This document shows, one piece after another, positions 1 through 7,666 of a DNA stretch of 9,662 nucleotides (the stretch's first letter is position 1; each line of letters opens with the position of its first letter). The notes beneath the pieces were generated by a model, which saw only the letters and a program-made list of their open reading frames with translations, did no database searches and was not told the DNA's origin. The position numbers were made by a program, and so were the translations under genes. Source of the stretch: Bacteroidales bacterium (GTDB lineage Bacteria > Bacteroidota > Bacteroidia > Bacteroidales > UBA932); assembly GCA_004555145.1 (NCBI GenBank), contig SFJB01000067.1, forward strand, positions 1 through 9,662, written 5' to 3'.

Positions 1-276
1 ATCGACGGTTGCGTGGAGGCTGTAGTGACCTGCGCTCTCGCCCACGATTACGTGGTGCTTCTGACTGCCGATCACGGAAATGCCGACTACGCTGTTAATC
101 CTGACGGTTCCCCTAACACCGCACACTCCCTCAATGAGGTGCAGTTCATCGTAATCGGTGCAGGTGAGGATGTCAAGACAGTAAAGGACGGCGCCCTCTG
201 CAACGTGGCTCCTACAATACTCAAGCTTATGGGTATCCCTCAGCCTGAATCCATGACTGCCGAGCCGCTGATCTAG
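1..276 (+). CDS. gpmI: 2,3-bisphosphoglycerate-independent phosphoglycerate mutase, C-terminal fragment
   Basis: This is the last 91 codons of a gene that begins before the window; the frame is open from base 1 and ends at TAG 274-276. The enzyme interconverts 3- and 2-phosphoglycerate in cytoplasmic glycolysis and gluconeogenesis, using two Mn ions and a phosphoserine intermediate. The family signature is visible: the metal-binding TADHGNADY segment, the downstream NTAHS histidine, then a conserved end with NVAPTILKLMGI, a QPESMT segment and a terminal PLI. The complete enzyme is usually about 510 residues, so roughly 420 residues, including the catalytic serine, lie outside. NEVQF replaces the more usual NPVPF, which is a minor variation. 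No frameshift is seen in the visible part. A hairpin 50 bases downstream probably ends the transcript. Identification is firm on motif grounds. Confidence 0.93.
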   Translation: MDGCVEAVVTCALAHDYVVLLTADHGNADYAVNPDGSPNTAHSLNEVQFIVIGAGEDVKTVKDGALCNVAPTILKLMGIPQPESMTAEPLI

Positions 277-324
277 CCCTTGGCCTGCACACGGGCTGCG
301 GAATTGGCCGCCCGATGTATTAAT

Positions 325-352
325 CCCCCGGGAACTTCACCGTTTCCGGGGG
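325..352. terminator. Bidirectional hairpin terminator between gpmI and the HAD gene
   Basis: Left arm 325-334 (CCCCCGGGAA) pairs with right arm 343-352 (TTTCCGGGGG) over ten base pairs, including one G-U wobble, around the eight-base loop CTTCACCG. A short TTT follows on the plus strand, and ATTAAT follows on the minus strand. It lies between two convergent genes, so it can serve both. The U-tract is short, so termination strength is inferred. Confidence 0.7.
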
Positions 353-381
353 TTTGCGTCATTATGCAATTGGGGAGCCGG

Positions 382-1008
382 CTAGGCTTTCAGCAGAATC
401 TCAAGCATACGGGAGGCGTTCTCCGCGCGGAATTCGGCAGGGATGCCCTGCTGGCCACGGGACCTCCAGTCGGCAAGAAGGAAGGGGATACCGGCGCCGT
501 GGGCGCACTGGTAGTCGTGCATCGTATCCCCCACAAAAATCGCGTCCCGGGCCGAGGCTCCCGCCCTGCGCAGGAACTCGAGTGCCGGCTCGGGATTGGG
601 CTTGTGCAGCTCCGTGTCCTCGGCGCAGATTTCAATGTCGAAATATTTCAGAAGCGGTTTGAGTTCCACGTCCTTCTCGAACTCGTAACGGTTGCGGGAG
701 GTCACGCAGCCCATCCTGCACCCTGCCTGCGCAAGTCTCTCCATCATCTCCTCCACTCCAGGAAAGGCCTTCATCAGGTGCATGAGCCCGATGAAATGCT
801 CCTCCCAGCGCCGCTCGAAAAGCTTTGCGTCGGGATATCCCATCATCGGCGCCACCTTGCCGCTAGGTATGCCGAAATACTTGTACGCCTCATCGTAAGG
901 CATCTCCTTTCCCATCAGTTCCTTGACAGTCTGAATCAAGGAAAGCACCCCTGTCCTCTCGGTGTCTATGAGCGTGCCGTCTATGTCAAAAATTATGTAT
1001 GGAACCAT
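382..1008 (-). CDS. HAD-superfamily phosphatase (phosphoglycolate phosphatase-like, subfamily IA)
   Basis: A 208-residue cytoplasmic haloacid dehalogenase-family hydrolase that probably removes phosphate from a small metabolite. All four HAD motifs are present, numbered from the start chosen here: DIDGT near residues 8-12 (nucleophile Asp8, acid/base Asp10), VTS at 102-104, Lys136 in HKPNP, and GDTMHD at 160-165 with the Mg-binding Asp161 and Asp165. The stretch between motifs I and II is the helical cap typical of subfamily IA. An in-frame ATG at 1059 would add 17 residues. I prefer 1008 because the protein then begins five residues before the core strand, and because a -7 element (1027-1034, minus strand) lies between the two ATGs. 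The gene is convergent with gpmI and divergent from alaS. Substrate specificity cannot be read from sequence; phosphoglycolate, pyrophosphate or a sugar phosphate are all possible. Confidence 0.85.
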   Translation of the reverse strand: MVPYIIFDIDGTLIDTERTGVLSLIQTVKELMGKEMPYDEAYKYFGIPSGKVAPMMGYPDAKLFERRWEEHFIGLMHLMKAFPGVEEMMERLAQAGCRMGCVTSRNRYEFEKDVELKPLLKYFDIEICAEDTELHKPNPEPALEFLRRAGASARDAIFVGDTMHDYQCAHGAGIPFLLADWRSRGQQGIPAEFRAENASRMLEILLKA

Positions 1009-1026
1009 TGCCTTATATTCTTGCAG

Positions 1027-1034
1027 CAAAGCTA
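1027..1034 (-). promoter_or_regulatory. Bacteroidota -7 promoter element for the HAD phosphatase gene
   Basis: On the minus strand the bases read TAGCTTTG, a full match to the Bacteroidota consensus TAnnTTTG. They lie 18 bases upstream of the ATG at 1008. No convincing -33 TTG lies 19-21 bases further upstream, so the call rests on the -7 match and its placement. It lies inside the longer alternative reading frame starting at 1059, which argues against that start. Confidence 0.5.
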
Positions 1035-1060
1035 CGATTTTTTTCGCAGTTTTCCCCATC

Positions 1061-1091
1061 TTGCCAATCTCCGAAGAAAGTAGTATTTTTG
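1061..1091 (+). promoter_or_regulatory. Promoter of the alaS operon (-33 TTG, -7 TATTTTTG)
   Basis: TATTTTTG at 1084-1091 matches TAnnTTTG, and TTG at 1061-1063 lies 20 bases upstream, within the 19-21 spacing described for Bacteroides primary-sigma promoters. Transcription would begin at about 1096-1100. This leaves a short A-rich leader before the alaS start at 1128, and makes the upstream ATG at 1101 an unlikely start. The start position is inferred. Confidence 0.6.
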
Positions 1092-1127
1092 TAAGTTAAT
1101 ATGATTTGTAAACAACATAACAACAAT

Positions 1128-3767
1128 ATGACCTCTAAAGAGATAAGGCAGAAGTTCCTCGATTTTTTCGCTTCGAAGGGACATACGGTAGTGCCATCCG
1201 CACCGATGGTAGTGAAGAATGATCCCACGCTGATGTTCACCAACGCGGGCATGAACCAGTTCAAAGATATTTTCCTTGGCAACTCGTCCGCCCCTTACAA
1301 AAGGGCGACCGATTCACAGAAGTGCTTGAGAGTCAGTGGAAAGCACAATGACCTCGAAGAAGTGGGCCACGATACCTACCACCACACCATGTTCGAGATG
1401 CTCGGCAACTGGAGCTTCGGCGATTATTTCAAGACTGAAGCCATAGACTGGGCCTGGGAACTTCTGACCGAGGTTTACGGAATAGACAAGAGCCTCCTCT
1501 ACGCCACCGTTTTCGAAGGCTGTGAGGAAGACGGCACCACCCTCGACACCGAGGCGAGGGAAGCCTGGCTCAAACACCTTCCTGAGGATCACATACTTCT
1601 GGGCAACAAGCACGACAACTTCTGGGAGATGGGAGACACAGGCCCTTGCGGTCCTTGCTCCGAGATACACATAGACATACGCAGCGAGGAAGAGAAAAAG
1701 CAGAGCGGCCTGGACGGACGCGAGCTTGTCAACAAGTCCGATCCTCACGTCATCGAGATCTGGAACCTGGTATTCATGCAGTACCAGAGAATGGCCGACG
1801 GCCATCTCGAGAGCCTCCCGGCCAAGAATATCGACACCGGTATGGGCTTCGAGCGTCTATGCGCCGTGCTCCAGGGCAAAAACAGCAACTACGACAGCGA
1901 CGTATTCACCGGAATGCTTGCCGAAATCGGTAAAATTTCCGGCCACGTATACGGTGAATCCGAGAACACCGACGTGGCAATGCGAGTGATTGCCGACCAC
2001 ATACGCGCAATATCCTTCAGCATTGCCGACGGCCAGCTCCCGTCCAACGTCAAGGCGGGTTACGTCATCAGGCGAATACTCCGCCGCGCCGTGCGCTACG
2101 GCTACACCTTCCTCGGACTTACCGATCCTTTCCTCTGCAGGCTCGTAGCAAAGCTCGTGGAAGAAATGGGTGAGGCTTATCCGGAAATTGCAAAGCAGCA
2201 GAAGTTCATCGAGAACGTTATCCGCGAGGAGGAAATGGCCTTCCTGCGCACCCTTGACAGGGGAATCAAGCTTATGGATGAATGCGTGGAACGCAACAGG
2301 GACAGCAAGACCATCCCCGGCGAGGACGCGTTCAAACTCTATGATACCTACGGCTTCCCTATAGACCTCACCGAACTGATTGCCTCAGAGAAGGGTTATA
2401 CAGTCGACCTCGAGGGCTTCAACGTGGAGCTCCAGAAACAGAAGGACCGTGCCCGCAACGCCACCGCCAACAGCTTCGGTGACTGGACCGTTTACCACGA
2501 GGGCGAAGACGTGGAGTTCACGGGTTACGACAGCGTTACCGTGCAGGGCGCAAAGCTTCTTAAGCACAGGACCGTGGTTCAGAAGAACAGGGAAATGCTT
2601 CAGCTCGTCTTCGACAGGACTCCGTTCTATGGCGAGATGGGTGGTGAAATTGGAGACACTGGCACCATTGAAAGCGCTGACGGACAAGTGGTCCGGGTGC
2701 TCAATACCGTAAAGGAGAACAATCTCACCATACACATAGCCGAGAAGTTGCCGGACAACTGCAGCGGCGAATTCACGCTCCGCGTGGATGAGGGCAGGCG
2801 TCGCCGTATCGAAGCGAACCACAGCTGTACCCACCTCCTCGACAGGGCGCTGCGCGAAATCCTCGGCACGCACGTGGAGCAGAAGGGTTCATACGTGAGC
2901 GACAAGGGATTCCGTTTCGACTTCTCCCACTTCGAGAAGCTGAGTGACGAGCAGATTGCAGCAGTCGAGCGCAGGGTGAACCAGCTCGTGCGCGAGAACC
3001 ACCCGCTCGAGGAGAAACGTGACGCCACAATGGCGGAAGCTCAGGAAATGGGTGCCATTGCCCTCTTCGGAGAGAAGTACGGAGACAGGGTGAGGGTGGT
3101 GAAGTTCGGCCCGAGCATAGAGCTCTGCGGCGGCTGCCATACCTCCGCCAGCGGCAACATCGGCGTGTTCAAGATACTCAGTGAATCCGCAATCGCGGCC
3201 GGCATCAGGCGCATCGAGGCCGTGACCGGAGAGGAAGCCGAGAACTACATCTACGGCGTGCAGGATCTGCTGAAGACTGCGAAATCATTCTTCAACAACG
3301 TGCCTGACCTCAGCGGCGCGATACGCAAGATGATAGAGGAAAACGCCAGCTTCAAAAAGCAGGTGGAAGAGTTCACACGCCAGAAGGCAGCCGAGTTCGC
3401 AAAGTATGTCAGCTCCAAGGCGAGCGAGGTCAACGGAGTGAAACTCATAGTCATAGGCAGCAAGGACGTAAGCGGAAGCGATGCCGATCCTGCATTCATA
3501 CGCAATGCCGCTCTAAGCATCCAGAAAGAGCTCAGCAACACGGCACTCGTGGCCGCAGTGGCATACGAAGGCAAGCCTCAGCTCCTGCTTATGTATTCTG
3601 ACGACCTTATTGCCAAGGGCAAGAATGCCGGCAAGGACATACGCGAAGCTGCCAAGCTCATCCTCGGTGGCGGCGGCGGACAGCCCGGACTCGCATCTGC
3701 AGGCGGCAAGGACGTGAATGGACTCGAGAATGCCCTTGAACTCCTCAAGAACATAGCGACAAGGTAA
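1128..3767 (+). CDS. alaS: Alanine--tRNA ligase
   Basis: This 879-residue cytoplasmic class II synthetase charges tRNA-Ala and edits mischarged Ser or Gly. The catalytic domain begins at [15 protein letters not shown] and carries the motif 2 region [12 protein letters not shown] near residues 90-101. The editing domain has its zinc ligands His565 and His569 (HSCTH) and Cys667 and His671 (CGGCH). The C-Ala domain ends with a glycine-rich GGGGGQPG near residue 847. The zinc ligands fall one residue from the E. coli positions (564, 568, 666, 670), and the length matches E. coli's 876, which supports the start at 1128. An in-frame ATG at 1101 would add nine residues but sits almost on the predicted transcription start. 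No Shine-Dalgarno is present; the leader is A-rich, as is common in Bacteroidota. The permease-fmt gene follows after 14 bases, so both are probably on one transcript. Confidence 0.97.
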   Translation: MTSKEIRQKFLDFFASKGHTVVPSAPMVVKNDPTLMFTNAGMNQFKDIFLGNSSAPYKRATDSQKCLRVSGKHNDLEEVGHDTYHHTMFEMLGNWSFGDYFKTEAIDWAWELLTEVYGIDKSLLYATVFEGCEEDGTTLDTEAREAWLKHLPEDHILLGNKHDNFWEMGDTGPCGPCSEIHIDIRSEEEKKQSGLDGRELVNKSDPHVIEIWNLVFMQYQRMADGHLESLPAKNIDTGMGFERLCAVLQGKNSNYDSDVFTGMLAEIGKISGHVYGESENTDVAMRVIADHIRAISFSIADGQLPSNVKAGYVIRRILRRAVRYGYTFLGLTDPFLCRLVAKLVEEMGEAYPEIAKQQKFIENVIREEEMAFLRTLDRGIKLMDECVERNRDSKTIPGEDAFKLYDTYGFPIDLTELIASEKGYTVDLEGFNVELQKQKDRARNATANSFGDWTVYHEGEDVEFTGYDSVTVQGAKLLKHRTVVQKNREMLQLVFDRTPFYGEMGGEIGDTGTIESADGQVVRVLNTVKENNLTIHIAEKLPDNCSGEFTLRVDEGRRRRIEANHSCTHLLDRALREILGTHVEQKGSYVSDKGFRFDFSHFEKLSDEQIAAVERRVNQLVRENHPLEEKRDATMAEAQEMGAIALFGEKYGDRVRVVKFGPSIELCGGCHTSASGNIGVFKILSESAIAAGIRRIEAVTGEEAENYIYGVQDLLKTAKSFFNNVPDLSGAIRKMIEENASFKKQVEEFTRQKAAEFAKYVSSKASEVNGVKLIVIGSKDVSGSDADPAFIRNAALSIQKELSNTALVAAVAYEGKPQLLLMYSDDLIAKGKNAGKDIREAAKLILGGGGGQPGLASAGGKDVNGLENALELLKNIATR

Positions 3768-3781
3768 TTTTCCGGAGCGGG

Positions 3782-6178
3782 ATGAAGAAACTCGACCGTT
3801 TCATATTGAAATCGTTTATCGCTCCTTTCGTGGCGATACTTCTCGTCGTGATTTTCATCCTGCTTCTCCAGTTCCTCTGGGTATATATCGATGACCTGGT
3901 GGGAAAAGGCCTGGGTCTGGGCGTAGTGATGGAATTCCTGATGTGGGGTGCGTGCACTTTGTTGCCCCTATCCCTGCCTCTCGCCACCCTGCTCGCCTCG
4001 ATGATGGTCATAGGCCAGATGGCCGAGAACAAGGAACTCCTTGCAGTGAAGGCTTCCGGAGTTTCCTTCTCCCGCGTGATGGCCCCTCTGACCGTGGTCT
4101 GTACCATAATCGCAATCGGTGCATTTTTCGTGGGTGACCGGCTTGTGCCTAAGTCCTGGGCGGAAATCTACACCCTGCGAGACGACATACTCAATACCAA
4201 GAACGAGATCAAGATACCTTCGGGCATATTCTACGACGGCATAGAAGGATACACGATAAGGGTGGTGAACCAGAACAAGGAGAGCAAGATGCTCTACGGA
4301 GTTACCGTTTACGACCATACCGACAACAAGGCCAACACCACGGTTACCTTCGCCGACTCCGCGCTCATTAAGATCTCCAAGGCCAAAGACTATCTGACCT
4401 TCACCCTTTTCAATGGGTCCAACTATCAGGAAACCAATACTGTACGCTACTCCGACACGACCCTGGCCCTGCAGCACATCGACTTCAGCCGCCAGGACCT
4501 GGTGATTCCTCTGAAAAACTACCGTTTCGAGAAGTCCGACAGCGTGCGTTTCGAGGACCAGGCAAAGTCGATGAGCGTCAGACAGCTCAAGCACGAAAGC
4601 GATTCCCTGCACCACAGGCTGGATTCCCTCAATGAGCTCCATTTTGAGAGGGCGAAGAAGAGCGCGACCTTCCTGGAGAACCGCCAGCTCGACACGGCAT
4701 ACAGGGATGCCGGCAGGAGCTATTTCGAGTGCGAAGAGTTCAATGAGTGGAATTCATTGAATGACAAGGCCTTGGCAGTAAGGAGAGCGAGTGAGAATGT
4801 GGCTCGCTACAGCACTGAAATCAACAGTTACAAGTTCGATATCTACGAAGAGCAGTACTACATACGCCACGAGGACATAGAGCTTTTCAAGAAGTTTGCC
4901 CAGGCCCTGGCCTGTCTGATACTCTTCTTCATCGGAGCTCCTATAGGCTCGCTGGTGCGCAAGGGCGGTCTGGGCACGGGAGCAATAGTCGCAGTACTTT
5001 TCTTCGTACTTTATTGGGTAGTAGACATTTCAGGCTCGAAACTTGCTACCAATGGAGCCCTGGATGCCACTACGGGTGCGTTCATATCCTCGTATGTGCT
5101 CATCCCGATAGGAATGCTCCTCACCTGGTGTGCAATCAACGATTCGGATTTCTTCAATATGGACCAGCTGAAAACACGTTGGAGGAAGCTCAAGAGTATG
5201 GTATACCGCTTCTTCCGCCCTGTGCGTATCGTTTATATGGGTACGCCTGAATTTGCAGTCGAGCCCCTTGACCGCCTCATACGCAACGGGTACAAGGTGG
5301 TTGGAGTGGTCACGGTAGCAGACAAGCCTAGCGGACGCGGCCTGAAAGTGAACGAGAGCGCCGTCAAACAATATGCAGTTGCCCACGGTATTCCCGTGCT
5401 TCAGCCTGTGAAGCTCAAGGATCCTGAGTTCCTCGATGCCCTGCGCGCCTGGAAGGCGGATATGTTCGTGGTGGTTGCGTTCAGGATGCTGCCGCAGGAG
5501 GTATGGTCTATGCCGCGTCTTGGCACCTTCAACCTCCACGCCGCACTGCTCCCGCAGTATCGCGGTGCCGCCCCTATCAACTGGGCAGTAATTAACGGGG
5601 AGAAGATGACCGGAGTAACTACCTTCATGATAGACAAGGATATAGATACAGGCGGCATCATATACAGGCAGGAGTGCAAGATAGGGCCGGAAGACACTGC
5701 CGGCGACGTGCACGACAAGCTTATGGACATAGGCGCAGACCTTGTGGTCCAGACAGTGGAAGGCTTGATACAGAACAATGTGGAGACGCGCGTGCAGCGT
5801 TCATTCATCCAGGGTTCCGAGGTTCTCAAGCCGGCGCCGAAGCTCACGAAGGAGCTGTGCCGCATCAATTGGAATGACAGCAGCAGGCAGGTGTACAACC
5901 TGATACGAGGCTTGAGCCCGTATCCGACGGCATATACTGAACTGCTCTCCCCTGAAGGCGAGTGTCTCCAGCTGAAGATTTTTAAGTCCGAGAAAGTGGA
6001 TCTCAAGGGTAAACCTGGAGAAATCCTCACCGACGGCAAGACTTACTTTGCCATTGCGACCGGGGACGGAGCCATAAGCATCAAAGAGCTTCAGCTCGCC
6101 GGCAAAAAGAGAATGGAGGTGAAGGCCTTTCTTCTCGGATTCAGAAATGCGGAAAATTACTCTGTCAAAATATGTTAA
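3782..6178 (+). CDS. fmt: LptF/LptG-family LPS-export permease fused in frame to methionyl-tRNA formyltransferase
   Basis: One uninterrupted 798-residue frame holds two proteins that are normally separate. Residues 1-472 are an LptF/LptG (YjgP/YjgQ) permease: helices near 12-36, 52-78 and 100-118, a large periplasmic region 119-370, then helices near 373-393, 401-420 and 433-452. Such permeases pair with the LptB ATPase to extract lipopolysaccharide from the inner membrane. The periplasmic part is about 110 residues longer than in E. coli, with a Ser/Leu/Glu-rich helical stretch near 255-365. Residues 473-798 are a complete Fmt, which formylates Met on initiator tRNA. It has RIVYMGTPEF at 482-491, the formyl-donor loop with Asn584, His586 and LLPQYRGAAP, Asp622 in DIDTGG, and a C-terminal domain containing APKLTKE and GLSPYPTAYT. 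A basic segment, RWRKLK, joins the halves on the cytoplasmic side. GGAG lies just before the 3782 ATG. The true product may be one fused protein or also a free Fmt from 5198. Both family assignments are firm; the biological reality of the fusion is less so. Confidence 0.9.
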   Translation: MKKLDRFILKSFIAPFVAILLVVIFILLLQFLWVYIDDLVGKGLGLGVVMEFLMWGACTLLPLSLPLATLLASMMVIGQMAENKELLAVKASGVSFSRVMAPLTVVCTIIAIGAFFVGDRLVPKSWAEIYTLRDDILNTKNEIKIPSGIFYDGIEGYTIRVVNQNKESKMLYGVTVYDHTDNKANTTVTFADSALIKISKAKDYLTFTLFNGSNYQETNTVRYSDTTLALQHIDFSRQDLVIPLKNYRFEKSDSVRFEDQAKSMSVRQLKHESDSLHHRLDSLNELHFERAKKSATFLENRQLDTAYRDAGRSYFECEEFNEWNSLNDKALAVRRASENVARYSTEINSYKFDIYEEQYYIRHEDIELFKKFAQALACLILFFIGAPIGSLVRKGGLGTGAIVAVLFFVLYWVVDISGSKLATNGALDATTGAFISSYVLIPIGMLLTWCAINDSDFFNMDQLKTRWRKLKSMVYRFFRPVRIVYMGTPEFAVEPLDRLIRNGYKVVGVVTVADKPSGRGLKVNESAVKQYAVAHGIPVLQPVKLKDPEFLDALRAWKADMFVVVAFRMLPQEVWSMPRLGTFNLHAALLPQYRGAAPINWAVINGEKMTGVTTFMIDKDIDTGGIIYRQECKIGPEDTAGDVHDKLMDIGADLVVQTVEGLIQNNVETRVQRSFIQGSEVLKPAPKLTKELCRINWNDSSRQVYNLIRGLSPYPTAYTELLSPEGECLQLKIFKSEKVDLKGKPGEILTDGKTYFAIATGDGAISIKELQLAGKKRMEVKAFLLGFRNAENYSVKIC
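5181..5200 (+). promoter_or_regulatory. Candidate internal ribosome binding site and fmt start
   Basis: GGAGGAAG at 5181-5188 is followed nine bases later by the in-frame ATG 5198-5200 (Met473 of the fusion). It is the best Shine-Dalgarno match ahead of any start in the window. Starting here gives a 326-residue Fmt whose catalytic Asn, His and Asp fall at 112, 114 and 150, four residues from the E. coli positions 108, 110 and 146. It therefore looks like the original fmt start, kept inside the fused frame. The bases also encode Trp-Arg-Lys of the linker, so chance is not excluded. Confidence 0.5.
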
Positions 6179-7659
6179 GAAAGCTTAGAATCGTCCTCGC
6201 CGCACTGTTTCTGGTCGGCATAACGCTTCTTTTCTGCGGAATCGGAGCCCAATGGTGGGGTTGGATGGCCAAACTTCAGTTCCTGCCTTCCTGCCTCGCG
6301 CTCAATGTCGGCGCCCTCGCCGCCGTCCTTCTGCTGACTTTCGTTTTCGGAAGACTCTATTGCAGCGTCATCTGCCCTATGGGCGTGTTCCAGGACATCA
6401 TAATCTGGATCAGACGCGTTTATGGCAAGGCTGTTGACAAGTGCCGTGCCCGCAAACTCCGCAAGCTTAAAGAGAAAGGAATCAAGCCGGCCTCCGTCAA
6501 GCCTTCCGCGGCGTCCAGGTTTGCCTTCGTCAAGGAGAACCGCGTGGTGCGCTTCTGCATACTCGGACTCATTGTAGCCGGTAGCCTCATAGGACTTCAG
6601 TTCCTGCTAACACTGCTGGCTCCGTACAGCGCTTACGGGCGTATGGTGCGCAGCGTGGTCGGTTTGGCAGAAGGTCAGAGCATTGCTCCGGCACTCCTTG
6701 TCACCGCTGCTGCCACCCTCGTGGTGATTGTGCTTTTCGCCTGGACGGGTGGACGCAATTACTGCAACTATATTTGTCCTGTGGGCACTGCGCTCAGTCT
6801 CGTGTCCCGTTTCTCACTCTTCAAGCCGGTGATTGACGAGAGCAAGTGCGTATCCTGCGGCCGCTGCGTGAAGAAGTGCAAGGCTTCTTGTATCGACGGT
6901 GTCAATCACCGTATAGACGGCAGCCGCTGTGTGGTCTGCTTCGACTGTCTGGACAACTGTAGCGAAGGAGCAATCAAATACAGGTTCCGTTTCTCAAAGG
7001 CCTGCAGGCCTGCTTCCAAATCCGAAGCTGCCTCTGCCGACAAATCCCGCAGAAGCTTCCTGGTCACGACTGCCATCGCAGGTACGGCTCTTGCCGCAAA
7101 AGCCCAGAACAAACGTCTGGACGGCGGTCTTGCCGATGTAGTGGACAAGACTGTACCGGAGCGTTCCGGGCGTCTTGTGCCCCCGGGAGCGGGAAGCGTG
7201 AAGCGTTTCTATGACAGGTGCACCGCCTGCCAGCTCTGCGTGAGCAACTGTCCTAACGGCGTGCTCCGACCTTCCACCGACATAGAGCACTTCCTCCAGC
7301 CTGAGATGGGCTACGAAAAAGGCTATTGCAGACCTGAGTGCAACACTTGCGGCACTGTCTGCCCAGCCGGAGCAATACTTCCGATCAAAAAGGAAGAAAA
7401 ACTACTCGTTCACATAGGCACCGCAAAGGTGAATCCTGATCTCTGCTTTGCTGCATTGGGCAAGGAGTCCTGCGGCAACTGTGCGTATCACTGCCCTTCA
7501 GGTGCAATCAGAATGATTACCGATGCTGAGGGTCGCCGTATGCCTGTTGTCAACGAGGAACAGTGCATAGGCTGCGGAGCCTGCGAATATCTCTGCCCTT
7601 CCAGGCCTGTCAGTGCCATCACCGTGAACGGATTGTCAACCCATATAGAAAATAACTGA
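6172..7659 (+). CDS. Membrane polyferredoxin: NapH-like and NapG-like 4Fe-4S domains in one protein
   Basis: A 495-residue iron-sulfur membrane protein, probably passing electrons from the quinol pool to the periplasm. Helices lie near 7-27, 38-59, 128-149 and 173-192. Two NapH-type CxxxCP motifs sit at the cytoplasmic ends of helices 2 and 4 (Cys64/68 and Cys198/202). A two-cluster ferredoxin domain follows (Cys226, 229, 232, 236 and Cys253, 256, 259, 263). An internal twin-arginine motif, SRRSFL, at 292-297 leads a hydrophobic stretch to about 312. The NapG-like part then has four further cysteine sets: 350/353/356/360, 386/390/393/397, 425/434/437/441 and 465/468/471/475. The second and third of these have non-classical spacing. 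The ATG overlaps the fmt stop by seven bases (ATGTTAA), so translation is probably coupled. The aldo/keto reductase gene follows after seven bases and is its likely electron partner. I recall similar fused proteins in other Bacteroidota; no nitrate reductase gene is nearby, so a role in nitrate reduction is not implied. Confidence 0.85.
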   Translation: MLRKLRIVLAALFLVGITLLFCGIGAQWWGWMAKLQFLPSCLALNVGALAAVLLLTFVFGRLYCSVICPMGVFQDIIIWIRRVYGKAVDKCRARKLRKLKEKGIKPASVKPSAASRFAFVKENRVVRFCILGLIVAGSLIGLQFLLTLLAPYSAYGRMVRSVVGLAEGQSIAPALLVTAAATLVVIVLFAWTGGRNYCNYICPVGTALSLVSRFSLFKPVIDESKCVSCGRCVKKCKASCIDGVNHRIDGSRCVVCFDCLDNCSEGAIKYRFRFSKACRPASKSEAASADKSRRSFLVTTAIAGTALAAKAQNKRLDGGLADVVDKTVPERSGRLVPPGAGSVKRFYDRCTACQLCVSNCPNGVLRPSTDIEHFLQPEMGYEKGYCRPECNTCGTVCPAGAILPIKKEEKLLVHIGTAKVNPDLCFAALGKESCGNCAYHCPSGAIRMITDAEGRRMPVVNEEQCIGCGACEYLCPSRPVSAITVNGLSTHIENN

Positions 7660-7666
7660 TACAGCT

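Noticed and set aside
280..1083. 267-codon plus-strand open frame opposite the HAD gene
   Set aside because: It lies antisense to a gene with all HAD motifs, and its translation shows no recognisable domain; it is a shadow of a GC-rich coding strand.
1101..1127. Upstream ATG as the alaS start
   Set aside because: It sits within about ten bases of the -7 element, adds nine non-conserved residues, and the 1128 start gives zinc-ligand positions one residue from E. coli.
3968..4642. 224-codon minus-strand open frame opposite the permease
   Set aside because: Antisense to clear membrane-helix coding sequence, with composition typical of a complementary shadow.
5014..5250. Possible frameshift separating permease and fmt, using the overlapping plus-strand frame that ends at 5250
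   Set aside because: That frame runs through conserved permease and Fmt residues in the wrong phase; both domains read correctly in the single frame 3782-6178.
5030..5713. 227-codon minus-strand open frame opposite the permease-Fmt junction
   Set aside because: It is antisense to well-conserved Fmt and permease sequence, has no known motifs and no promoter, and is best explained as a shadow frame.
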